Positions 1-6,270 of a stretch of 6,523 nucleotides of DNA are shown piece after piece. The stretch is from assembly GCA_003512175.1 (NCBI GenBank), contig DOSP01000017.1, forward strand, positions 26,724-33,246. Direction: 5' to 3'. The position numbers were made by a program, and so were the translations under genes. The notes below the pieces were generated by a model. It saw only the letters and a list, made by a program, of their open reading frames with translations. It searched no databases and was not told where the DNA came from. The DNA is from Candidatus Kerfeldbacteria bacterium. GTDB lineage: Bacteria; Patescibacteriota; Patescibacteriia; UBA9570. Each line of letters opens with the position of its first letter. Position 1 is the stretch's first letter.

Positions 1-76
1 CCACGGCCGAATCTACTCCCCCGCTCATGGCGACTGCTACTTTATTGTTTTTCTGGAAACCGTGTGTTATAGTCAT
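1..76 (-). CDS. mnmA: tRNA-specific 2-thiouridylase MnmA, N-terminal fragment (cut by window start)
   Basis: Only the first 25 codons lie in the window, read leftward from an ATG at 76-74. The translation begins [20 protein letters not shown] and continues VDSAV. This is a short basic start, then a beta strand (KVAVAM), then the PP-loop SGGVDS that binds ATP in adenylating enzymes. A PP-loop this close to the N-terminus, in the form VAMSGGVDS, is characteristic of MnmA, which makes the 2-thio group of the wobble uridine in Lys, Glu and Gln tRNAs. Other PP-loop enzymes fit less well: GuaA carries a glutaminase domain first, and TtcA and QueC have different loop residues. The ATG inside the motif (28-26) is too late, because it would delete the beta strand. 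The gene diverges from pdxS with only 15 bp between the two start codons. The assignment rests on a short fragment. Confidence 0.7.
   Translation of the reverse strand, partial: MTITHGFQKNNKVAVAMSGGVDSAV
45..73 (+). promoter_or_regulatory. Predicted pdxS operon promoter (extended -10)
   Basis: A -35-like TTGTTT at 45-50 and a -10 TATAGT at 68-73 are separated by 17 bp. A TG at 65-66 makes an extended -10 (TGnTATAGT). Transcription would start near 80, leaving a leader of about 12 nt before the pdxS ATG at 92. The whole element lies inside the first codons of the divergent mnmA gene. The -35 is weak (three of six consensus bases), while the extended -10 is good. Confidence 0.55.
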
Positions 77-88
77 ACCCGTTCAAAG

Positions 89-117
89 ACTATGGCAAAA
101 AATACCTTTAAACTCAA
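89..117 (-). promoter_or_regulatory. Predicted mnmA promoter (extended -10) inside pdxS
   Basis: On the minus strand, TTGAGT (117-112) is followed after 17 bp by CATAGT (94-89), with a TG at 97-96 that forms an extended -10. Transcription would begin near 82, about six bases before the mnmA ATG at 76. The element lies over the first nine codons of pdxS, so mnmA and pdxS have interlocked promoters with nearly coincident start sites. This is pattern recognition only. Confidence 0.4.
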
Positions 118-967
118 GTCCGGTCTCGCCCAAATGCTTAAAGGGGGCGTGATTATGGATGTGGTGACCCCGGAACATGCTGTGCTTGCTGAACGAGCCG
201 GTGCTTGTGCCGTGATGGCGTTAGAGCGCGTACCAGCCGATATTCGTGCTACTGGTGGGGTAGCCCGCATGAGTGATCCCAAGATGATTAAAGGGATCAT
301 GAAAGCAGTGACCATTCCGGTGATGGCCAAAGTGCGGATTGGTCATTTTGTAGAAGCGCAGATTTTGGAAGCACTGGGAGTGGATTATATCGATGAATCC
401 GAAGTGCTGACACCGGCCGATCCGTTTAACCATGTAGATAAATCTCACTTCAAAGTTCCCTTTGTGTGTGGCGCACGAGATTTAGGCGAAGCGCTACGAC
501 GGATCCATGAGGGCGCTGCCATGGTTCGAACGAAAGGTGAAGCCGGTACGGGCAATATCGTGGAAGCGGTGCGCCATATCCGTACGATCAATACTGATAT
601 TTTAGGTTTACAAAAACTTTCTAGCACACAATTAAAAAATAGGGCCAAAGAATATCGGGTACCACAGCAACTGTTGGAACAAGTAAAAAAATTATGGCGG
701 TTACCAGTGGTGAACTTTGCCGCCGGCGGTATTGCCACACCAGCGGATGCAGCCCTGTGTATGCAACTTGGTGTGGATGGCGTGTTTGTGGGTAGTGGTA
801 TCTTCAAATCAAAGAATCCTGCCAAGCGAGCAAAAGCTGTGGTTGAAGCTACCACACATTATGATGATCCGGAGTGGCTGGCACGAGTCTCAGAAGGCTT
901 AGGTGATGCCATGCCTGGCTTAGAGATTACGGACAGCATTACTAAGATGGCAAGCCGTGGCCACTAA
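92..967 (+). CDS. pdxS: Pyridoxal 5'-phosphate synthase, lyase subunit PdxS (Pdx1)
   Basis: This 291-residue protein is full length for the family (about 290-295). PdxS condenses ribose 5-phosphate, glyceraldehyde 3-phosphate and ammonia from PdxT into PLP, working as a cytosolic dodecamer of (beta/alpha)8 barrels. The sequence keeps the hallmark residues: Asp23 (IMDVVTPE), the first Schiff-base lysine Lys80 (MAKVRIGH) and the second, Lys148 ([10 protein letters not shown]). It also has the phosphate-binding loops [10 protein letters not shown] (212-221) and GVFVGSGIF (230-238). The ATG at 92 gives the normal N-terminus [20 protein letters not shown]; the in-frame GTG at 62 would add ten residues that do not fit the family and would lie upstream of the predicted transcription start. 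No Shine-Dalgarno sequence precedes the ATG. pdxT overlaps the 3' end by 11 nt, so the two are one operon. Confidence 0.97.
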   Translation: MAKNTFKLKSGLAQMLKGGVIMDVVTPEHAVLAERAGACAVMALERVPADIRATGGVARMSDPKMIKGIMKAVTIPVMAKVRIGHFVEAQILEALGVDYIDESEVLTPADPFNHVDKSHFKVPFVCGARDLGEALRRIHEGAAMVRTKGEAGTGNIVEAVRHIRTINTDILGLQKLSSTQLKNRAKEYRVPQQLLEQVKKLWRLPVVNFAAGGIATPADAALCMQLGVDGVFVGSGIFKSKNPAKRAKAVVEATTHYDDPEWLARVSEGLGDAMPGLEITDSITKMASRGH

Positions 968-1520
968 GCCAATCATCGGGGTGTTAGCACTCCAAGGAGA
1001 TTTTTCTGAACACATTGCTGCACTACAGAAGTTAAAGATTTCCTGTATTGAGGTCCGCAACATCAGTGATATCAAAAAAACTGTCGGTTTGATAATGCCC
1101 GGTGGTGAAAGCACTACGATTGGTAAATTATTACGAAGTACTGGTTTAGATACTTGGCTCAAAACCAAAATAAAAAAAGGCTACGCTGTGTACGGTACTT
1201 GTGCCGGGGCAATTTTACTGGCCAGGTTAGGTTTGATCGATATCACCGTCAAGCGGAATGCCTATGGCCGGCAGCTCGATTCGTTCGATGAACCAATTCA
1301 AGTAAAGACGCGATTAATAGCGTCTTTACAAAAACCTTTACATGGCATGTTTATTCGAGCACCAAAGATCACTCGCGTCGGCAAAACTGTTGAGGTATTA
1401 GCAACACACGAAGGCGAACCGGTGTTGGTGCAACAAGGCAACATATTGGCTGGCACCTTTCACCCAGAACTAACAGACGATCTAGTGGTACATCGTTACT
1501 TTGCCACACTAGCCAAATGA
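957..1520 (+). CDS. pdxT: Pyridoxal 5'-phosphate synthase, glutaminase subunit PdxT (Pdx2)
   Basis: This 187-residue class I glutamine amidotransferase hydrolyses glutamine and passes ammonia to PdxS. It keeps the family signatures in order: [12 protein letters not shown] (8-19), the oxyanion/substrate loop [13 protein letters not shown] (47-59), the nucleophile Cys82 in [11 protein letters not shown], the PdxT-specific [11 protein letters not shown] (100-110), and the catalytic His169 and Glu171 in FHPELTDD. Length is slightly under the usual 190-200. The start is a GTG at 957, inside the last codons of pdxS (11 nt overlap), which places the first beta strand correctly. No ribosome binding site is visible, so translational coupling to pdxS is likely. 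The stop overlaps the next gene in an ATGA at 1517-1520. Confidence 0.96.
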   Translation: MATKPIIGVLALQGDFSEHIAALQKLKISCIEVRNISDIKKTVGLIMPGGESTTIGKLLRSTGLDTWLKTKIKKGYAVYGTCAGAILLARLGLIDITVKRNAYGRQLDSFDEPIQVKTRLIASLQKPLHGMFIRAPKITRVGKTVEVLATHEGEPVLVQQGNILAGTFHPELTDDLVVHRYFATLAK

Positions 1521-2020
1521 ATCTAACGCTCTGGATTACCATTGTCGGATTAATTGTTACCTTAATCGGGCGATGGCAAATTCAACCAACGGCCTTGCAA
1601 AAACATGGCTTCCTGTGGGGTGCGGTGTTGTTAACTGTTGGAGCTTGGTTGGATCATGAACCAGTACTCGTCAGCTTAGAACTCATCATTGTGATTGGCT
1701 GTGTATTAGGGTTTTTTGCCTGGTCACAGCGCCGCAAAGCTATCAGTATTGGAGTTGCCACCGTATTGATTCCTGTTGTTGTACTGATCACTGGTGATAC
1801 GTGGTCACCTATTTTTATTCTCGGTTTAATTGGTTTGGTGACGGCAGCAGTCGGATTTGCTTTTTCATCGAATAAAATTCAACTAGCTGCTAGTTGTGTG
1901 ATTATCCCCTACAATACCTTAAGCTGGCTAGTGCTTGGCTATCAAACCGCTGGGTTATTCTTATTACTTAACATTATCTATCTTATTTTTTTGTTCAGGG
2001 CGATGTTTAAAACTAACTAA
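1517..2020 (+). CDS. Polytopic membrane protein of unknown function, third gene of the pdxST operon
   Basis: I do not recognise a family for this 167-residue protein. It is very hydrophobic, with about seven likely membrane segments near residues 3-18, 31-46, 50-69, 75-92, 97-116, 121-141 and 143-163, and short polar links such as QRRK (71-74). It has no signal peptide, no metal-binding cluster and no nucleotide-binding motif. The ATG sits in an ATGA overlap with the pdxT stop, so it is almost certainly co-transcribed and translationally coupled to PLP synthesis. This invites the inference of a role in moving a B6 vitamer or related small molecule, and its size and helix count recall small vitamin transporters such as PnuC, but no sequence motif proves it. 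The gene ends convergent to the next operon across a 37 bp gap in which I see no convincing terminator. Confidence 0.85.
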   Translation: MNLTLWITIVGLIVTLIGRWQIQPTALQKHGFLWGAVLLTVGAWLDHEPVLVSLELIIVIGCVLGFFAWSQRRKAISIGVATVLIPVVVLITGDTWSPIFILGLIGLVTAAVGFAFSSNKIQLAASCVIIPYNTLSWLVLGYQTAGLFLLLNIIYLIFLFRAMFKTN

Positions 2021-2057
2021 CCCACACGTATAAAGCGCACAGCACAACACTGGTCGT

Positions 2058-2387
2058 CTAAAAACAATTAGTTACCGTTAAGAGTAAAACGTTCTTACCC
2101 AACCAAATACCTAACGCTATGAATAGCAAAACAACAAACGGAAGCAACAATACTATTTCTATCATGTAAACTAACCAACGGATTACTGGTTTGGTACTTT
2201 GTTTCCATTTTATTATATGTGATCGGCGTAGTAGCCAGCGCTGTAAAAAGGGTACCAGCAGAAGAACACCAACAACTGTAAAACCAACCACAAAATAGAG
2301 ACCTTCTGAAGTTAGCTTAGGTTCAGAGCAAAGCGGCGGCATAATAAAGTCCACCGTCTTAACCGTTAATGCTAAACTACCACGCAT
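2058..2387 (-). CDS. Small two-helix membrane protein of unknown function
   Basis: From the ATG at 2387 this is 109 residues; an alternative ATG at 2342 gives 94 residues and has a possible ribosome binding sequence (GGTGGA, seven bases upstream). No family is recognised. Two strong membrane segments are visible, about residues 31-52 and 71-97, joined by a positively charged loop (RRSHIIKWKQSTKP). By the positive-inside rule the loop is cytoplasmic and both ends face outward. It is the last gene of the leftward envelope operon: from 2387 it overlaps the carboxypeptidase stop by 11 nt, from 2342 it begins 34 nt after it. Co-transcription with a peptidoglycan enzyme suggests an envelope role, but this is inference. 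The frame stays open further upstream into the carboxypeptidase gene, so the exact start is uncertain. Confidence 0.6.
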   Translation of the reverse strand: MRGSLALTVKTVDFIMPPLCSEPKLTSEGLYFVVGFTVVGVLLLVPFLQRWLLRRSHIIKWKQSTKPVIRWLVYMIEIVLLLPFVVLLFIALGIWLGKNVLLLTVTNCF

Positions 2388-3654
2388 AATTATCGAACGC
2401 CCAATTGACCAGCCGATACGATTCAGTAGTACGATCATTCAACGTTGGTGCACCCATCACCACGGTAATAATGGCGTGGTCATCCTGTTCTACACGCATC
2501 GCTAGACAATACAGGGCTTCATCAATATAGCCAGTTTTGCTGCCGGTAATCTCTAAACCACTCGTCCACAACAACGGGTTGGTATTATTAAAGTCATGAA
2601 AGTTTCCGTAATTCAGTGTCGTAAATTCGTAATAGGATGTGGCACTCATCTCAGCCAAGGTATCGTTTTGTAAGACCGCCCGCATCAGTTTGGCATATTC
2701 GTGTGCGGTAGAAATATTACCTACCGCTAGCCCCGATGGATCAGCAAAGATGGTGTGCTCCAATCCTAATTCTAGCGCGACCTCATTCATCGAGTCGATA
2801 AACTCATCCAGGGAATACCCGGCGTTCCCCACCAAGGCGTAGGCGGCATTGTTGGCTGAACCCACGACCATGGCGTACATTAAATCTCCCATCGTCATGG
2901 TCTCCCCTTCAGACACTCGTAAAGATCCGCCGACCTGATCATAACTATCGTGGTAAGTAGCGATTGCATCTAAATCAATCCCCTCCTGAAATAACACATA
3001 CGCCGTCATTAATTTCGTCATCGAGGCAATGGAACGTTCGCTATCGGGATGACTACTGTACAGCACATCACCCGTGGCTTCATCGAGCACAATGGCACTG
3101 GCCGCAGCGACGCTACCAAACTCGGAAAATTGTTTAATCTTACTCGGGCCAAACGGGTCGGTGGTATCCGCCGCTACCACAATTTGGGCATGCAAAGCAC
3201 CCCATTCAGTCGTTACTGTCTGATCTGATCTACTGACTATACTGTCTAATTCTTTCCAGGTTTCACTTGTCGTATCATAATAGTAAATCGATCGATCGTA
3301 TTTATATTTTTTACCCTTCAAGTGGTATTGTAATTGCAACGGAATGGTCAACCAATCTATTTCATCTTGGATCGTAAAACTATATACCGGTGATATGGCA
3401 CGGAGATGATTTGGTAAGTCTGGATAATTTTTGACACGACGGACCCAAGCTTTGGTAGCGGTCACTAAACTGTCTGGCTGAATACCAAGATCAATTCTAC
3501 CCAATTCTAACGTATAGCCGGCCTGTCGAGTAGCCTCATCTAACGTAACTTTCGCACTAGGCTGTTTTGCTAGAACAACGAATGGAAGTATCAACAGTAC
3601 AACGCTACTGCAAGCGGCCCGGACCAAGTGGATCATAACCATTGTCAATTTCAT
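2377..3654 (-). CDS. dacA: Secreted D-alanyl-D-alanine carboxypeptidase (peptidase S11, DacA/PBP5-like)
   Basis: This enzyme removes the terminal D-Ala from peptidoglycan stem peptides outside the membrane. From the ATG at 3654 it has 425 residues: a signal peptide (basic start, hydrophobic stretch about 15-28, likely cleavage after VVLA), an extra N-terminal domain of about 135 residues (roughly 35-165, beta-rich with aromatic and basic repeats), then the S11 catalytic domain. The catalytic motifs are intact: SMTK (Ser211, Lys214), SAN (266-268) and KTG (373-375). The protein ends just after the catalytic domain, without the C-terminal beta domain and amphipathic anchor of classical PBP5. 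Other in-frame starts are 3678, 3642 and 3636; 3654 gives the typical MKLT signal-peptide start, but all overlap the upstream TSP3 gene. The gene sits in an operon between that gene and a small membrane protein. Confidence 0.9.
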   Translation of the reverse strand: MKLTMVMIHLVRAACSSVVLLILPFVVLAKQPSAKVTLDEATRQAGYTLELGRIDLGIQPDSLVTATKAWVRRVKNYPDLPNHLRAISPVYSFTIQDEIDWLTIPLQLQYHLKGKKYKYDRSIYYYDTTSETWKELDSIVSRSDQTVTTEWGALHAQIVVAADTTDPFGPSKIKQFSEFGSVAAASAIVLDEATGDVLYSSHPDSERSIASMTKLMTAYVLFQEGIDLDAIATYHDSYDQVGGSLRVSEGETMTMGDLMYAMVVGSANNAAYALVGNAGYSLDEFIDSMNEVALELGLEHTIFADPSGLAVGNISTAHEYAKLMRAVLQNDTLAEMSATSYYEFTTLNYGNFHDFNNTNPLLWTSGLEITGSKTGYIDEALYCLAMRVEQDDHAIITVVMGAPTLNDRTTESYRLVNWAFDNYAW

Positions 3655-4144
3655 CACCGTCCAGATAGGTATCTCCATCGCTATCCGCTACCAGCGGATC
3701 AGTTTTATACTGATTGATTTCCGTATAATCACTTAACCCATCGGCATCGGTATCGGCTAGGGTGATATCAGTGCCATGCCGCCGTTCATCAATATCGCGC
3801 AGACCATCTTTGTCTGTGTCCAAGTCTTGTAAGGGAATGTCAGTCGTGCTGGTATTGGCGTTGTCGTTTTGTACTTCCCGCACCGGAGCGGCAAATGGAT
3901 CAAGTGTAAAGAATAACCACAGACCAGTGCCAACCAGCGCCGCCAGCACTACCAAAGCAATCACAATTAAACCAATCTTTTGTATCGGATTCAAACCCGT
4001 CCGTTTAAACATATCCACGGCCGCCTGATCTGCCAGGGGTACCGTGGCTGGTTTTGGTTTGGCCACGGGCAAGGGTTGCGGACGCGACATGGTTTTGGGC
4101 GGTGGTTCAGCCAACGGTGGCGGAGGTGGAACATGCTCAAACAT
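3605..4144 (-). CDS. Single-pass membrane protein with thrombospondin type 3 (calcium-binding) repeats
   Basis: This 179-residue protein has a proline-rich N-terminal segment (1-40, including VPPPPPLAEPPPK), a single membrane helix at about 57-80, a short Asn/Thr linker (91-104), and three acidic TSP3-type repeats: DTDKDGLRD (109-117), DTDADGLSD (131-139) and DSDGDTYLDGDE (154-165). In known TSP3 repeats such Asp-rich loops bind calcium. With positive charges before the helix (FKRTGLNPIQK), the N-terminus should be cytoplasmic and the repeats outside. Such proteins are frequent in Patescibacteria, but their function is largely unknown. It is the first gene of the leftward envelope operon. The ATG at 4144 lies only six bases after a -10 element, so its mRNA may be leaderless. 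The last codons overlap the start of the carboxypeptidase gene by about 50 nt. Confidence 0.85.
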   Translation of the reverse strand: MFEHVPPPPPLAEPPPKTMSRPQPLPVAKPKPATVPLADQAAVDMFKRTGLNPIQKIGLIVIALVVLAALVGTGLWLFFTLDPFAAPVREVQNDNANTSTTDIPLQDLDTDKDGLRDIDERRHGTDITLADTDADGLSDYTEINQYKTDPLVADSDGDTYLDGDEIDNGYDPLGPGRLQ

Positions 4145-4150
4145 AATGTT

Positions 4151-4159
4151 AGTATAGCA
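4151..4159 (-). promoter_or_regulatory. Predicted promoter of the TSP3-carboxypeptidase operon (extended -10, leaderless)
   Basis: On the minus strand a TGC triplet and TATACT (4156-4151) form an extended -10 (TGnTATACT). Only six bases (4150-4145) separate it from the ATG at 4144, so transcription would start at or within a base of the start codon. No good -35 is visible at 16-18 bp spacing, which is tolerable for an extended -10 promoter. It is the mirror image of the kinase -10 on the other strand. Confidence 0.55.
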
Positions 4160-4177
4160 TCTTCCAGCACTTTACGG

Positions 4178-4183
4178 TATACT
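4178..4183 (+). promoter_or_regulatory. Predicted promoter of the histidine kinase (-10 box, leaderless)
   Basis: A TATACT hexamer (five of six consensus bases) lies seven bases before the kinase ATG at 4191, the spacing expected when transcription begins on the start codon itself. There is no TG extension, and the best -35 candidates (4154-4160) are poor. They would overlap the -10 of the divergent operon at 4151-4156. No ribosome binding site precedes the ATG. Confidence 0.5.
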
Positions 4184-4190
4184 GCAGCTG

Positions 4191-5735
4191 ATGTTTCGGT
4201 ACTTCAAACTGACCCAAAAGATCTTCTTTATCTTCGTGTTGATGATCGTCCTGGTGATGAATTCTTGGGCGTTTACATTCACCACTGTACTCGATTTTCA
4301 GGACAGTTTTACCACCGTGCAGCAATATTCTTTTCCAAGCGTGGTGCTGACTTCAGAATTAAAAGATGATGTCCACATTGCCTTGTTGGCTGTCTATAAC
4401 TATTTAGCCACGGGAGAAACTGCCAGCAAGACTATCTACCAAGAAAAGTTCACTGAAGCGATTCGCGCAGAATATGCCTTGTTTCAGTTATCCCAAACCA
4501 GCACTGATTTTGAATTTACCCAGCAATTTAATGAAAAATTACTGGCCGTGTATACTCAAGCGGACGAATTGGTGACACAGTACGAACAAGATCCAACTGA
4601 TCCAGGTGTCCGGGATAAGCTGGCCACGCTCAATACTGCTCGAGATGACTTTATCACTTTTACGGAGACGGAAATTACCAACCAGATCAGCTCACAAATT
4701 GATCAGGCCAATGCCACAATTTCTAGCACAGTTCAAACCATTCAATTGTACTTGGTGGGGGTATCCGCTTTAGTGTTGCTGATTATTGTGTTCGTTGCAG
4801 CCTTCATTTCGACTAACATCAGTAAACCAATTCGTACCTTAACGCAGGCAGCCCAAGAGTTTGGTAAGGGCAAATTTCATAAAGTCCAAATCTACCGCAA
4901 TGACGAATTAGGTCTGTTTGCCAAAACCTTCAACACCATGGCCGCCAATATTCAGGCCAGCCAAACCGCCTTAGAAGAAGAACTAACCAAGACCAAAGAA
5001 TTGGATCGCCAGAAATCTGAATTCTTATCGATTGCGGCACATCAATTGCGCACCCCGATGGCTGGCATCCGCTGGGTATCGCAAATGTTATTTGACGGTG
5101 ATATGGGTGATTTGAATAAAGAACAGAAACATCACCTGGGCAACGCCCTAGAAAATATTAATCGAATGATTAATCTGATTAATGATTTGCTGGATGTGAC
5201 CAAAATTGAGGAACAAAAGTTTAACTATAAACTGGAAGTGATTGATTTAGTGGCTCTGGTCAAGGAACAAATTAAGCAGTTAGCTAACTTAACCAAGGAA
5301 CTGAAGATTACGGTGCAATTCAGTTATGAGCCGGTGGGAGAAATTTCAGCCGAAGTCGACGTGGAAAAAATTAGTCTGGCCATCAATAACCTGATTGATA
5401 ACGCCATTAAATACTCCAAACCCAATGGTGTGGTGGAAGTGAATATCAGCAAACATGGCAACATGGTCCATGGCTATGTAAAAGATCACGGCGTGGGTAT
5501 TCCGACTAAATCGCAAACCGAAGTATTTACGAAATTCTTCCGCGGGCCAAATATCTTAAAAATGGTGACCGAGGGGAGTGGTCTGGGTCTATTTTTAGTG
5601 AAAGATATTGTTACGAAGCACGAAGGGAAAGTTTGGTTTGAATCACAAGAAGGCGTGGGGACAACGTTTTTCTTTGACCTGCCGATTGCTCAAGCTAAGC
5701 CGGACGCACGGCCAACGCTGCCACCACAGCCTTAG
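4191..5735 (+). CDS. Membrane-bound sensor histidine kinase with HAMP domain
   Basis: This 514-residue two-component sensor is complete. Layout: first membrane helix (about 11-30), an extracytoplasmic, mostly helical sensor region (about 31-183) resembling four-helix-bundle sensors, second helix (about 185-208), HAMP linker (about 207-260), dimerisation and phosphotransfer domain with the H-box HQLRTP (phosphoacceptor His284), then the ATPase domain. The ATPase shows the N-box NNLIDNAIKYS (399-409), G1 DHGVGIP (431-437), F-box FTKFFRG (446-452) and G2 GSGLGLFLV (462-470). All catalytic boxes look intact. A proline-rich tail of about 15 residues follows the last strand. No response regulator lies in the window, so its partner and signal are unknown. 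It diverges from the TSP3-carboxypeptidase operon, and an envelope-related signal is possible. Its 3' end overlaps ribE by 41 bp on the opposite strand. Confidence 0.95.
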   Translation: MFRYFKLTQKIFFIFVLMIVLVMNSWAFTFTTVLDFQDSFTTVQQYSFPSVVLTSELKDDVHIALLAVYNYLATGETASKTIYQEKFTEAIRAEYALFQLSQTSTDFEFTQQFNEKLLAVYTQADELVTQYEQDPTDPGVRDKLATLNTARDDFITFTETEITNQISSQIDQANATISSTVQTIQLYLVGVSALVLLIIVFVAAFISTNISKPIRTLTQAAQEFGKGKFHKVQIYRNDELGLFAKTFNTMAANIQASQTALEEELTKTKELDRQKSEFLSIAAHQLRTPMAGIRWVSQMLFDGDMGDLNKEQKHHLGNALENINRMINLINDLLDVTKIEEQKFNYKLEVIDLVALVKEQIKQLANLTKELKITVQFSYEPVGEISAEVDVEKISLAINNLIDNAIKYSKPNGVVEVNISKHGNMVHGYVKDHGVGIPTKSQTEVFTKFFRGPNILKMVTEGSGLGLFLVKDIVTKHEGKVWFESQEGVGTTFFFDLPIAQAKPDARPTLPPQP

Positions 5736-6270
5736 CAATGTAATCAAACTCAACGTTGACATGATCACCAACTCGTAGACTACCGAGGCTGGTGCGTGAT
5801 TTAGTTTCTGGAATGAGTTGGATGGTAATGTGATTGTTCTGATATTCAGCAATAGTCAAATTAACACCATTTACCGTAATACTGCCTTTACTAAACACAT
5901 ACCCACGATACTCCTCGGGAATAGCGAACCGGAGTGGATGCGTTCCGGCTACTGGCAAAACAACGTCAATATGACCAGACACAAAACTCCCCGACAGTTT
6001 GGTGGTGGGTGTGACTGAGGGTTCGGCATGAATTATCTGGCCAACTGTCCATTGCCCCACAGTGGTACGCTGAATCGTCTCAGGCATGTACTCCACCGTA
6101 AACCCCTGTGGAGTGATGGTCACCACGGTTGAACAAATGCCATGTACTAAGACACTTTCGCCAGTGACTAACGTTCCCCAGGTTGGCAGACTAAAAGACA
6201 CCGCAACGCCCGCGGCAGTGTGCTCGATGCGCTGAATAGTTAGTTGTTCTGCGACAATTCCTGTAAACAT
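5695..6270 (-). CDS. ribE: Riboflavin synthase, alpha subunit
   Basis: Riboflavin synthase dismutates two 6,7-dimethyl-8-ribityllumazine molecules into riboflavin, the last step of vitamin B2 synthesis. The 191-residue protein (family usually about 200-215) has the diagnostic N-terminus MFTGIV and the two tandem lumazine-binding barrels. Barrel one has GESVLVHGICSTV (37-49), MPETIQRTTVG and SGSFVSGHID (93-102); barrel two has KGSITVNGVNLTI (128-140), LIPETKSRTSLG and VNVEFDYIAKAV. Aligned by eye with the E. coli enzyme, Phe2, Cys46 (C48), His100 (H102), Lys128 (K137), Thr139 (T148) and Asp176 (D185) are kept. Ser95 replaces H97 and Asn137 replaces S146. The start ATG at 6270 lies inside the end of ribF. 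B. subtilis calls this gene ribE and E. coli calls it ribC. Confidence 0.92.
   Translation of the reverse strand: MFTGIVAEQLTIQRIEHTAAGVAVSFSLPTWGTLVTGESVLVHGICSTVVTITPQGFTVEYMPETIQRTTVGQWTVGQIIHAEPSVTPTTKLSGSFVSGHIDVVLPVAGTHPLRFAIPEEYRGYVFSKGSITVNGVNLTIAEYQNNHITIQLIPETKSRTSLGSLRVGDHVNVEFDYIAKAVVAALAVRPA

Noticed and set aside
62..91. GTG at 62 as the pdxS start, adding ten residues
   Set aside because: The extension is unlike PdxS N-termini, overlaps the mnmA start and the predicted -10 box, and the ATG at 92 gives the normal family N-terminus.
445..855. Minus-strand open frame of 136 codons
   Set aside because: It lies wholly antisense to pdxS, whose protein matches its family along the full length; the translation shows no domain.
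2014..2074. Inverted repeat TAACTAA (2014-2020) / TTAGTTA (2068-2074) as a bidirectional terminator between convergent genes
   Set aside because: The arms are seven AT-rich bases with a loop of nearly 50 nt and no adjacent T-run; not a credible hairpin terminator.
2083..2099. Short imperfect hairpin TAAGA...TCTTA near the end of the small membrane protein gene
   Set aside because: Only five paired bases, AT-rich, and inside the coding sequence.
3287..3298. Tandem ATCG repeat (ATCGATCGATCG)
   Set aside because: It is a short chance repeat inside the carboxypeptidase coding sequence (Tyr-Asp-Arg-Ser-Ile codons) without flanking symmetry or other signals.
3762..4369. Plus-strand open frames at 3762-4028 and 3980-4369
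   Set aside because: They are shadows of the TSP3 gene and the kinase start; their translations show no domain, and the second runs out of frame through the kinase's first membrane helix.
5643..6018. Open frames at 5643-5852 (minus) and 5818-6018 (plus)
   Set aside because: Both overlap the clearly identified ribE and kinase genes in other frames and show no recognisable features.
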